From Pseudomaricurvus sp033283175 (GTDB taxonomy: Bacteria > Pseudomonadota > Gammaproteobacteria > Pseudomonadales > Cellvibrionaceae), in the NCBI GenBank assembly GCA_033283175.1, contig JAWMQM010000001.1:372001-436000 (forward strand): a stretch of DNA of 64,000 nucleotides, written 5' to 3'. The notes below the pieces were generated by a model. That model made no database searches and was not told where the DNA came from. It was given only the letters and a program-made list of their open reading frames with translations. This document shows positions 31,775 to 40,090 of this stretch, piece after piece. How positions within the stretch are numbered: the first letter of the stretch is position 1; each line of letters begins with the position of its first letter. The position numbers and the translations under genes are program-made.

Positions 31775-32890
31775 TCAATTCCTCCGGTTGCGCAATTTGA
31801 CGGTGGTTGAAAACGCCTTGCGCATGTACTTACCACCACTGTGGGCTGCCGCGGAAACATTGATACCGGCCACTTCATAGCTGGTGGTATCCGCTTGCGG
31901 CAGGGTGTTGTCAAAATCCTGAATCAACATCCCCAACTTGACCGAAGACACACTGAGCATATTGAGCGTCGCGTCGCTGGCAGTGACTGTGCGCAGGTTG
32001 CCGGAGTCCAATCGCTCTGCATACTGGAGCTTCATGAACTCAACCCCTTCAAGTAACTCTTCAGTGGCTCCACCATTGACGATTCGATAAAGCGCATAGA
32101 TAGGGTCACCGGCCGTTGTATTGCGACCGGTGTCGCCGACGAAGTAGGTGATATCACGATAACTGAGCAGGCTCGCCCCCGGGCCGTAGCCGGGCTCAAT
32201 CTTGTTGGTGTTATTACCGCCATAAGGGCCGCCGCCGGAGATGGCATGGGCGAAGGTTACACTGCCGCTGTTGTTAACGTTCGGCGTACCGTCATCGTTA
32301 CAGGTATTGTTGGTGTTGCGGAAAATATGGGCGGAGCTGCAGTCGGAGATGACCACCAAGTCATCCTTGTCGATACAAGTGGGGTTGCCGTTAAAGACCA
32401 CGTTGGCGTTATTGGGATCAGTGTTACCCACCAGGCTGGCGGTGGTCAGCTCGGCGTATTTGATTCGCACCACATCGCTGCCAGGCCGTGCCGTAATCGC
32501 ACCGGTGGTTGCGGTACCGCTCTGGATACCCGCCAGCGTATCGCCAACAGCCACAGCCGGAGCAAACACTCCGGAGGAGCTAACCTCAAAGCCCTCCAGC
32601 GAACTGGTGGCAAAATCACCCGCCCCCTGCTCAGCCATAATGGTTACATCCAGGTTGTTGGGATCAGCGCAGCCGTAGTAACCCACCATGCGGATGTCGG
32701 AAGCGATCAGGTCCATCGCATAGCGCCCCACCTCCTGCACACGGGAGAGGCCAGTCTCGGTGCGGGACAGGTTGTTGGAGCTCTGGAAAATCTGCACCAG
32801 ACCCATTAACAGCAGGACTCCCAAGGTCAGCGCAATCATCAGTTCAACCACGGTAAAACCGCGGCTGTGCTTGTGCTCTGTTACGGTCAT
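31775..32890 (-). CDS. pilW: Type IV pilus assembly protein PilW
   Basis: A 371-residue minor pilin precursor: HSRG-FTVVELMIALTLGVLL. PilW-family features follow (RVQEVGRYAMDLIASDIRM, GYYGCADPNN). Its ATG overlaps the pilV stop (ATGA), and its own stop lies two bases before the pilX start, which indicates strong translational coupling. Confidence 0.92.
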   Translation of the reverse strand: MTVTEHKHSRGFTVVELMIALTLGVLLLMGLVQIFQSSNNLSRTETGLSRVQEVGRYAMDLIASDIRMVGYYGCADPNNLDVTIMAEQGAGDFATSSLEGFEVSSSGVFAPAVAVGDTLAGIQSGTATTGAITARPGSDVVRIKYAELTTASLVGNTDPNNANVVFNGNPTCIDKDDLVVISDCSSAHIFRNTNNTCNDDGTPNVNNSGSVTFAHAISGGGPYGGNNTNKIEPGYGPGASLLSYRDITYFVGDTGRNTTAGDPIYALYRIVNGGATEELLEGVEFMKLQYAERLDSGNLRTVTASDATLNMLSVSSVKLGMLIQDFDNTLPQADTTSYEVAGINVSAAAHSGGKYMRKAFSTTVKLRNRRN

Positions 32891-33408
32891 ATTCTCACCA
32901 CCAACTGGTATTGGGCGGTGCCGGCCTGACGTACTCCACCGGTCCAGGTCTCCTGTCCCCAGCTCACGGTCACCGTTACGTTATTGGTCAGCACATCGCG
33001 GACGACCTGCACACGGCCACCCGGTAACAGGGGCCTGAAACTGTTGCCGACACCGGCCAGATCATTGAAGTAGGCGGCCCACTCACGGATATCCTGGGAT
33101 GCCTGCGCCGCATCCGTGCAACCTGCGGCGTCGGTCACACAGGCTTGGGCGCCAGGCACGATACCGCTGGTATCTGCACCATCGTAGGCCCCCCCGAGGT
33201 AGGCGTCGCGATTGGCACGCAGACGATCCAGTACTTCGCTGGCGACCATAACCGCCTGCGATCGGTAATAGGCACCCTGGTTAACCTTGAGACTGGACAG
33301 TTGCATCGCGGACACACCGAGCAGGCCAATGGCCAGCACCAGGATGGCAATGAGAACCTCCAGCATGGAGAAGCCGGATTGGCGTTTGGCCGGGATGCTT
33401 ATGGACAT
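32887..33408 (-). CDS. pilV: Type IV pilus modification protein PilV
   Basis: A 173-residue minor pilin precursor: KRQSG-FSMLEVLIAILVLAIG, followed by the PilV motif GVSAMQLSSLKVNQGAYYRS. Overlaps fimU by 10 bases and pilW by four. Confidence 0.91.
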   Translation of the reverse strand: MSISIPAKRQSGFSMLEVLIAILVLAIGLLGVSAMQLSSLKVNQGAYYRSQAVMVASEVLDRLRANRDAYLGGAYDGADTSGIVPGAQACVTDAAGCTDAAQASQDIREWAAYFNDLAGVGNSFRPLLPGGRVQVVRDVLTNNVTVTVSWGQETWTGGVRQAGTAQYQLVVRI

Positions 33409-34004
33409 ACCAGGTTGTCTCCGTTGAGGTCATCGATCACACCATCAGCCGGGCTGTCTGTATCGACGGCCTTCTGTGGCTGCCCCAGTATCGAAAGATT
33501 GATCCCCCGGGAAATACCTTTACCACAGATCCGGAAGGATCCCCGGTGGCTGGGCCGACCGTCAGGCCCGTAGACAATCGTATTATTGAAGGCAGTTGAG
33601 GCCCCGCCAGTGAAGCCCAGGGCACGGGTAAAGGTAAAGCTCGTGCCGCGAATGGTGATGCCCTGCTCTGCACCGCGCATCTGCTTCAATACCGTTTCAC
33701 CGTCACTGGCCGTCATGACCCCGTCAATCACCGTATCGATATAAACAATACGGCCCTCCTCCCAGTTAGCGGTATTGCAGGTAGCACCATCACTGGAGGC
33801 GCAGATGGCCACAGGGGCGCTGCGCTTGACCGCCTCGGAACGCACCACATTGAGGTCGCCAAGGAAGTTATTGTGGGACATGGTTAGCCGGCTTTTATTG
33901 ATAAGCAGGGACATCTGCGGCACGCCATAGGAGAGCAGCACCCCCGCCACCACCAGCGCGAGCATGAGTTCGATCAAGGTAAAACCGGAAGATAATTTTT
34001 TCAT
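33399..34004 (-). CDS. fimU: Minor pilin FimU/FimT-like (GspH family)
   Basis: About 201 residues: MKKLSSG-FTLIELMLALVVAGVLL, cleavage after Gly7 with Phe +1 and Glu +5. The GspH-type beta domain contains ICASSDGATCNTANWEEG and ends NGDNLVCP. ATG 34004 was chosen because it gives a standard short leader peptide; the open frame extends 10 codons further to a GTG without a better ribosome site. It is the first gene of the minor pilin operon. Confidence 0.87.
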   Translation of the reverse strand: MKKLSSGFTLIELMLALVVAGVLLSYGVPQMSLLINKSRLTMSHNNFLGDLNVVRSEAVKRSAPVAICASSDGATCNTANWEEGRIVYIDTVIDGVMTASDGETVLKQMRGAEQGITIRGTSFTFTRALGFTGGASTAFNNTIVYGPDGRPSHRGSFRICGKGISRGINLSILGQPQKAVDTDSPADGVIDDLNGDNLVCP

Positions 34005-34120
34005 AGCTATAGATATAACAAAGGCCCCTGTCACCAGTCTGCGGAATACAGACCAGTGACCACTTTAGCCGACAAACGGCAGGAGGAGACGGGAACTTCA
34101 GGGAGAGGTCACTACCGGAG

Positions 34121-34136
34121 TGTGACCCGGGTCACC
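34121..34136. promoter_or_regulatory. CRP/Vfr-like binding site upstream of minor pilin operon
   Basis: TGTGACCCGGGTCACC matches TGTGA-N6-TCACA in nine of ten conserved positions, and the inner 14 bases GTGACCCGGGTCAC are a perfect palindrome. It lies 117 bases upstream of the fimU start and 37 bases from the ispH stop. In P. aeruginosa the fimU operon is controlled by AlgR and Vfr, which makes a CRP-family site plausible; binding is not shown. Confidence 0.55.
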
Positions 34137-34171
34137 CGGGAAACCCCAGGCCAGTTTTGGTCGGAGGGGGG

Positions 34172-35119
34172 TTAACGCAACTCTTTGGGAAGGGAAAAGC
34201 GCACGTTTTCCGGCTTGCCGGAAACCTCCAGGGCAGCCTCGGCCCCCAGCTCCCGCAGACGACGCACCACGCTCTGCACCAGCACCTCAGGGGCAGAAGC
34301 ACCTGCGGTAATGCCAATAGCGGTCTTACCGTCCAGCCAGGCCGGATCAATATCCCCGGCACCGTCGATAAGGTAAGCACTGCTGCCGCAGCGTTCTGCC
34401 AGCTCCCGCAGGCGGTTGGAGTTGGAACTGTTAGGGGAGCCCACCACCAGCACCAGGTCATTCTCCAGTGCCAGCTGTTTGACCGCGTCCTGGCGGTTCT
34501 GGGTGGCGTAGCAGATGTCGTCCTTGCGTGGGCCACGAATATCGGGAAAGCGGTTGCGCAGCGCCTCGATGACCCGGGCAGTATCGTCCATGGACAAGGT
34601 GGTCTGGGTGACGTAGCTCAGCTGCCGGGGATCGCGCACCTGCAGCTGCTGCACATCCCCCTCATCTTCCACCAGGTAGATGGCACCGCCATTACTGCTG
34701 TCGTACTGCCCCATGGTGCCTTCGACTTCGGGATGCCCCTCGTGGCCAATCAAAATGCACTCGGAGCCGTCCCGGGAGTAGCGCATCACTTCCATATGCA
34801 CTTTGGTCACCAGCGGACAGGTAGCATCGAACACTTTCAGCCCGCGCTCATCCGCCTCTTTCCGCACCGCCTGGGAGACACCGTGGGCGCTGAAGATGAC
34901 GATGACGTTATCCGGCACCTCGTGCAGCTCATCCACAAACACTGCGCCACGCTCGCGCAGGGTGTCGACCACAAACTTGTTGTGCACCACTTCGTGGCGC
35001 ACATAGATGGGCGCCCCAAACACATCCAGTGCGCGATTGACGATATCAATGGCGCGGTCCACACCGGCACAGAAGCCGCGCGGATTGGCGAGATGGATTT
35101 GCGGTACAGATGCGGTCAT
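34172..35119 (-). CDS. ispH: 4-hydroxy-3-methylbut-2-enyl diphosphate reductase
   Basis: A 315-residue [4Fe-4S] enzyme that makes IPP and DMAPP in the last step of the MEP pathway. The three cluster cysteines are in NPRGFCAGV, DATCPLVTKVH and DDICYATQNRQ. The catalytic Glu is in GHEGHPEVEGTMGQ, and SNSNRL and GITAGASAPE are conserved. ATG 35119 was chosen over TTG 35131; neither has a good ribosome site, and the gene probably relies on fkpB coupling (the fkpB stop is 23 bases upstream). Confidence 0.95.
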   Translation of the reverse strand: MTASVPQIHLANPRGFCAGVDRAIDIVNRALDVFGAPIYVRHEVVHNKFVVDTLRERGAVFVDELHEVPDNVIVIFSAHGVSQAVRKEADERGLKVFDATCPLVTKVHMEVMRYSRDGSECILIGHEGHPEVEGTMGQYDSSNGGAIYLVEDEGDVQQLQVRDPRQLSYVTQTTLSMDDTARVIEALRNRFPDIRGPRKDDICYATQNRQDAVKQLALENDLVLVVGSPNSSNSNRLRELAERCGSSAYLIDGAGDIDPAWLDGKTAIGITAGASAPEVLVQSVVRRLRELGAEAALEVSGKPENVRFSLPKELR

Positions 35120-35142
35120 GGGGCTTGCCAACGGTATCAGGA

Positions 35143-35592
35143 TCAGTGAGTCACAGCGGGCTGCACATCAACGATGGCAACCTCAAACAGGATGTTACGC
35201 CCGGCCAGCGGGTGATTAAAGTCGACAGTAACGGTCTTCTCATCAAACGCTACCACCAGGCCCGGCAGCTCAGCGCTCTGGGCGTCGGCAAAGGAGAGCA
35301 TTAACCCTTCCACCAGCTCCAGCTCGTCGGAAAACTGGTTGCGCGGCATCTCCTGGATATTGTTGCTGTTACGTTGACCAAAGCCATCTTCCGGCTTGAT
35401 CACAAAGGTATCGTTGGTGCCGGCCTTCAACCCCTGCAGGGCTTTCTCGAAGCCCGGCAGCAAATTGCCATCACCGACCACAAAGGTGGCCGGCTCCTGC
35501 CCCAGGTTGGAGTCAATGACATCGCCATTTTCCAGCTTTAGCGCAAAATTGAGGGTCACCTGGGTGCCTTCACCTATGGTTAAATCGGTCAT
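35143..35592 (-). CDS. fkpB: FKBP-type peptidyl-prolyl isomerase (FkpB/SlpA-like)
   Basis: A 149-residue cytoplasmic FKBP with inserted IF domain. Conserved segments: VTLNFALKLENGDVIDSN, LLPGFEKALQGLKAG, then FGQRN, followed by NHPLAGRNILFEVAI. It lies between lspA (18 bases) and ispH, the widely conserved order ileS-lspA-fkpB-ispH. Confidence 0.93.
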   Translation of the reverse strand: MTDLTIGEGTQVTLNFALKLENGDVIDSNLGQEPATFVVGDGNLLPGFEKALQGLKAGTNDTFVIKPEDGFGQRNSNNIQEMPRNQFSDELELVEGLMLSFADAQSAELPGLVVAFDEKTVTVDFNHPLAGRNILFEVAIVDVQPAVTH

Positions 35593-35610
35593 AACTGCTC
35601 TACTTCAACA

Positions 35611-36108
35611 TCATTTGTCCGAGGTGGCTGCGGAGCCACGCAGGGAGTCGTAAATCATCAGGGCCGCACCCACGCAGATGGCGCTGTCGGCAATATTGAA
35701 CGCGGGCCAGTAGTAGTGGCGATAGTGCACCACCAGAAAGTCCACCACGTAGCCCAGCACCGCACGGTCCACCAGGTTGCCCACAGCACCACCCAGCACC
35801 AGCGCCAGCGCCAGCGCCTCGAGGGTTTTACCGGCCTGCAACCGTGCCAGCCACACCACCAGACCTACGCTGACGGCAATGGCCACAACGCCGAAGAACC
35901 AGCGCTGCCAGCCACCGGCATCACTCAGGAAACTGAACGCGGCACCGGTGTTGTGCAACAGGGTGAGATTAAAGAACCCGGTAATCACCCACGGATCACC
36001 ATAGGTCAACCCGGCACTGGCCCACCACTTGGTGAGCTGGTCGATTACCAGCACAACGACCGCCAGCACGTACCAGCGCGTGGCACCTTTAAAGTTAACA
36101 CTACCCAT
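35611..36108 (-). CDS. lspA: Lipoprotein signal peptidase
   Basis: A 165-residue inner-membrane aspartyl protease with four helices. It removes signal peptides of prolipoproteins such as BamD and PqiC. The catalytic Asp residues are in GNLVDRAVLGYVVDF and FNIADSAICVG; NTGAAFSFLSDAGGW is the conserved loop. Its ATG overlaps the ileS stop (ATGA at 36110-36107). Confidence 0.95.
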   Translation of the reverse strand: MGSVNFKGATRWYVLAVVVLVIDQLTKWWASAGLTYGDPWVITGFFNLTLLHNTGAAFSFLSDAGGWQRWFFGVVAIAVSVGLVVWLARLQAGKTLEALALALVLGGAVGNLVDRAVLGYVVDFLVVHYRHYYWPAFNIADSAICVGAALMIYDSLRGSAATSDK

Positions 36109-38903
36109 CAGGCAAACTGACGCTGCTCGCCGGCACCGGCGACGTTCTCAACACAGCGACCGCAGAGTTCCGGATGACCTTCAGTCTGACCCACATCCTC
36201 GCGGTAATGCCAGCAACGCACGCACTTCACGCCGGAGGCCTTTTCCACCAGCACGGAGAGCCCTTCCACCTCGGTCTCTTCGGCCTCTGCCGACGGACCG
36301 GAGACTTTGGCTGCCGAGGTAATCAGCACAAAACGCAGTTCATCAGCCAGTGCCGTCAACTGTTCAGCCAGTTCACCGCTGCAGCAGAGAGTCACCGCCG
36401 CCTCCAGCGAACCACCAATGGCACCGGCGTTGCGCTTGGCTTCAATCACCTTGTTAACCGCATCCTTGACATCGGAAATCAGCTCCCAGTAGTCAGCGGA
36501 CATGGCCATACCGGCGGGCAGGCGTGGCAGGTCGTACCACTCGGCCACAAACACATTGCCACTGCGCTCACCAGGGATCTGCTCCCACAGTTCATCCGCG
36601 GTAAAGCTGAGAATTGGCGCGATCCAGCGGCTGAACGCCTCGATGATGTGATAGAGCGCCGTTTGCGCGGAACGACGGGCAACACTGTCGGTCTTGGTGG
36701 TGTACTGGCGATCCTTGATGATATCCAGGTAGAAACCACCCAGGTCCACCACACAGTAGTTGTGCAGTTTCTGGTAGATGCTGTGGAAGTTGTAGCTGTC
36801 GTAGGCCGCCACAATCTCTTCCTGCAGGCGTGCCGCACGCTCCATGGCGTAGCGATCCAGTGCCAGCATCTCTTCCGGCTGCAGCGCATCGGTGGCCGGG
36901 TTAAAACCGGCCAGGTTGGAGAGCAGGAAGCGCGCGGTATTGCGAATACGGCGATAGGAGTCGGCGGTACGCTTGAGGATCTCGTCGGAGACGCGCATCT
37001 CGCCACTGAAGTCAGTGGCAGACACCCACAGGCGCAGCACATCCGCACCCAGCTCATTCACCACCTTCTGCGGTGACATCACATTGCCCAATGACTTGGA
37101 CATCTTGTGGCCTTTCTCGTCCACGGTGAAGCCGTGGGTCAGCACCTGCCGGTAAGGCGGCACACCGTTCATGGCCATGGAGGTCTTCAGGGAGGACTGG
37201 AACCAGCCGCGATGTTGGTCGGAGCCTTCCAGATAGAGATCCGCCGGGAAACGCAGGTTGTCGCGTTTCTGCAGTACCGAGTAGTGGGTAACACCGGAGT
37301 CAAACCACACATCCAGGGTATCGGTAACCTTGTCGTACTGATCGGCGTCGGCGCCCAGCAGTTCGGCGGCATCCAGGTCAAACCAGGCATCCATCCCGGC
37401 CGCTTCCACCTTCTTCGCCACCGCCTCGATCAGCGCACTGGTTTCCGGGTGCAGCTCCTGGGTCTCTTTGTGGATGAACAGGGTGATCGGCACACCCCAG
37501 GTGCGCTGGCGGGAGATACACCAGTCGGGGCTGGAGTCCAGCATACTGTCGATACGGGCGCGGCCCCAGTCGGGGATCCACTGCACATCGTTGCACGCCT
37601 GCTTCACATCGTTGAGCAGGTTTTTCTGGGTCATGCTGACAAACCACTGCGGCGTGGCACGGAAGATCAGTGGCGTCTTGGTACGCCAGCAGTGGGGGTA
37701 GCTGTGGGTAAACTTGCTGGCGTGCAGCAGTACGCCGCGCTCGCCCAGCACTGCCAGCACCTTGTCGTCCACCTTGTAGACGTGCTCACCGGCAAACAGC
37801 TCCACGTTGTTGCGGTAGGTGCCGTGATCGTCCACATAGTTAAGGGTACCGATGCCGTATTTGCGGCCGACGTTAAAGTCGTCCACACCGTGATCCGGGG
37901 CGGTATGCACACAGCCGGTACCGGCGTCAGTGGTAACGTGATCACCCAGAATGACCGGCAGCTGCTTGTCATAGAACGGGTGACAGACCTGCAGGTTTTC
38001 CAGTTGCACACCCTGCACACGCCCAACCACCGCTGCGCCTTCAAAACCGGCCTTGGCGAGTACAGACTCCTGCAGCGCCTCGGCCATCAGCAGGCGACGG
38101 TCACCCGCCTGAACTACCACGTAGTCCAGCTCGGGATTCACACTCACCGCCTGACTGGCAGGCAGGGTCCAGGGCGTGGTGGTCCAGATAACGACAGACA
38201 CATCGCCACTGCCGCCGAGACCATCCACCAGGCCTGCAATCGCCGCCTGATCATCCACCGGGTAGCAGACATAAATGGAGGAGGAAACCTTGTCCTGATA
38301 CTCCACTTCCGCTTCCGCCAGCGCCGAACCGCCCACCACACTCCAGTAGACCGGCTTGAAGCCGCGGTGCAGGTGTCCGTTATCCACGATCTTGCCCAGC
38401 GCGCGGATGATGTCCGCCTCGACGCCGTAATCCATGGTCAGGTAGGGATTGTCCCAGTCACCCAGCACACCCAGGCGGATAAAGTCGGCCTTCTGGCCCT
38501 CTACCTGCTTGCGAGCGTAGTCGCGACACTTCTGGCGGAAGGTTTTGAAATCCACCTTCACGCCCGCCTTGCCCACCTTTTTCTCCACATTGTGCTCAAT
38601 CGGCAGGCCGTGGCAGTCCCAACCGGGTACGTAGGGCGCGTCGAAACCGCTCAGGGTTTTCGACTTGATGATGATGTCCTTGAGGATCTTGTTGACCGAG
38701 TGACCAATGTGAATGTCGCCGTTGGCGTAGGGCGGGCCGTCGTGCAGGATGAACTGGTCACGACCGGCGCGGGCCTGGCGGATACTCTGGTAGAGCCCTT
38801 CCTTCTGCCACCTTTTCAGGGTTTGCGGCTCGCGTTGCGCCAGGTTTGCCTTCATGGCAAAACCGGTCTGCGGAAGATTCAGCGTGGCTTTGTAATCGGT
38901 CAT
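36108..38903 (-). CDS. ileS: Isoleucyl-tRNA synthetase
   Basis: A 931-residue class I synthetase. HIGH motif in PYANGDIHIGHSVNKILKD; editing (CP1) domain with TTTPWTLPASQ and TDAGTGCVHTAPDHG; KMSKS motif in GHKMSKSLGNVMSP. A C-terminal zinc finger has CVRCWHYRED and CGRC. Length is normal for the eubacterial, zinc-finger type. ATG 38903; ribF lies 58 bases upstream. Confidence 0.97.
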   Translation of the reverse strand: MTDYKATLNLPQTGFAMKANLAQREPQTLKRWQKEGLYQSIRQARAGRDQFILHDGPPYANGDIHIGHSVNKILKDIIIKSKTLSGFDAPYVPGWDCHGLPIEHNVEKKVGKAGVKVDFKTFRQKCRDYARKQVEGQKADFIRLGVLGDWDNPYLTMDYGVEADIIRALGKIVDNGHLHRGFKPVYWSVVGGSALAEAEVEYQDKVSSSIYVCYPVDDQAAIAGLVDGLGGSGDVSVVIWTTTPWTLPASQAVSVNPELDYVVVQAGDRRLLMAEALQESVLAKAGFEGAAVVGRVQGVQLENLQVCHPFYDKQLPVILGDHVTTDAGTGCVHTAPDHGVDDFNVGRKYGIGTLNYVDDHGTYRNNVELFAGEHVYKVDDKVLAVLGERGVLLHASKFTHSYPHCWRTKTPLIFRATPQWFVSMTQKNLLNDVKQACNDVQWIPDWGRARIDSMLDSSPDWCISRQRTWGVPITLFIHKETQELHPETSALIEAVAKKVEAAGMDAWFDLDAAELLGADADQYDKVTDTLDVWFDSGVTHYSVLQKRDNLRFPADLYLEGSDQHRGWFQSSLKTSMAMNGVPPYRQVLTHGFTVDEKGHKMSKSLGNVMSPQKVVNELGADVLRLWVSATDFSGEMRVSDEILKRTADSYRRIRNTARFLLSNLAGFNPATDALQPEEMLALDRYAMERAARLQEEIVAAYDSYNFHSIYQKLHNYCVVDLGGFYLDIIKDRQYTTKTDSVARRSAQTALYHIIEAFSRWIAPILSFTADELWEQIPGERSGNVFVAEWYDLPRLPAGMAMSADYWELISDVKDAVNKVIEAKRNAGAIGGSLEAAVTLCCSGELAEQLTALADELRFVLITSAAKVSGPSAEAEETEVEGLSVLVEKASGVKCVRCWHYREDVGQTEGHPELCGRCVENVAGAGEQRQFA

Positions 38904-38961
38904 AGGTCTGTCTAATCAGGTGTTATCAAATCGGGTTTACCGGAGCGCGAACCGGCAGGCT

Positions 38962-39921
38962 TCAGAGGGCCTGTGCCTGGCCGGCGAAATAGTGCCGGGC
39001 CGCCTCCACATCCTGGAGGATCTGCTGCCGCAGCATCTCCAGGGATTCAAATTTCTGTTCCTCCCGCAACTTGTGCAGGAACTCTACGGTAATCATCTGA
39101 CCGTACAGGTTGCCGCTGAAATCCAGCAGGTGTACCTCAAGGATCGGCCGGATCTGGTCACCGATGGTGGGACGCACACCCACATTGGCCACGCCCTGCT
39201 GCACCCGCCCATCCGGCAGGGTCACCGACACCGCAAACACGCCATTGAGCGGCGAGCGATAGCGGCGCAACTGCACATTGGCAGTGGGTACCTGCCACTG
39301 CCGCGCCAGCTGCTGCCCGTAACCCACATGGCCCGCGACGGTATAGGGCTTACCCAACAACTGTGCCGCCATGGCGAAGTGGGACTGCTCCAGCTCCTGC
39401 CGAATTCGGGTACTGCTTACCCGCTCCCCGTCGATCTCGAAGGTTTCCGTATCCGAGACACCGAAACCAAATTGGCAGCCAGCCTCCACCAGAAATTCAT
39501 AATCACCGCTGCGGCCGCTGCCAAAGCGAAAATCATCACCCACAATGAGGTGCTTCACGCCGAGCTTTTCTACCAGTACCTGCTCGACAAATTCAGCCGC
39601 CGACAGGGAGCGCATGTGCTGGTTAAAATGCAGGCAACAGACCCGCTCGGCACCGCCCTGCAGCAGGGCCAGCACCTTCTCGCGCAGACGCATCAGTCGC
39701 GCCGGGGCCTGCTCAGCGGAGAAAAATTCATGGGGTTGCGGCTCGAAAATAACCACCGTGGCCGGCACCTGATACTCGCGTGCCTTGTCCGCCAGCTGCC
39801 GCAGAATGGTCTGATGCCCCAGGTGCACGCCATCAAAGGAGCCGATGGTCACTACGTTGCCGTAATGTTCGGGGCGCAGGTTGTGCAGGCCACGAATAAA
39901 TTGCTGTAACAACTGGGTCAC
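38962..39921 (-). CDS. ribF: Bifunctional riboflavin kinase/FAD synthetase
   Basis: About 319 residues. The N-terminal FMN adenylyltransferase domain has TIGSFDGVHLGHQ (nucleotide-binding HxGH), DDFRFGSGRSGDYEFL, and SSTRIRQEL; the C-terminal riboflavin kinase domain has GKPYTVAGHVGYGQQLAR, PTANVQL and GVANVGVRPTI. No ATG fits the N-terminus. I chose GTG 39921, seven bases after a TTGAG; TTG 39933 is the alternative, adding four residues. Confidence 0.92.
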   Translation of the reverse strand: MTQLLQQFIRGLHNLRPEHYGNVVTIGSFDGVHLGHQTILRQLADKAREYQVPATVVIFEPQPHEFFSAEQAPARLMRLREKVLALLQGGAERVCCLHFNQHMRSLSAAEFVEQVLVEKLGVKHLIVGDDFRFGSGRSGDYEFLVEAGCQFGFGVSDTETFEIDGERVSSTRIRQELEQSHFAMAAQLLGKPYTVAGHVGYGQQLARQWQVPTANVQLRRYRSPLNGVFAVSVTLPDGRVQQGVANVGVRPTIGDQIRPILEVHLLDFSGNLYGQMITVEFLHKLREEQKFESLEMLRQQILQDVEAARHYFAGQAQAL

Positions 39922-40048
39922 TGATCGGCTCAACAGGTTGATTCAATTCCGTCCGGCGGGCGCCCTGCCCTGCCTTCCACCGCCCCGTTCAGCCGGCACA
40001 GTGGGGCGAGAGTATACCCCACTTGGGAAGCCCAGAGCCAGACGAGCG

Positions 40049-40078
40049 CCCGCGCCCTGGACGGCAGCCGGGCGCGGG
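40049..40078 (-). terminator. GC-rich hairpin after murJ
   Basis: A perfect nine-base stem CCCGCGCCC/GGGCGCGGG with a 12-base loop, 12 bases past the murJ stop. No U-run follows, so termination efficiency is uncertain. Confidence 0.5.
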
Positions 40079-40090
40079 TTACAGCGGGGT

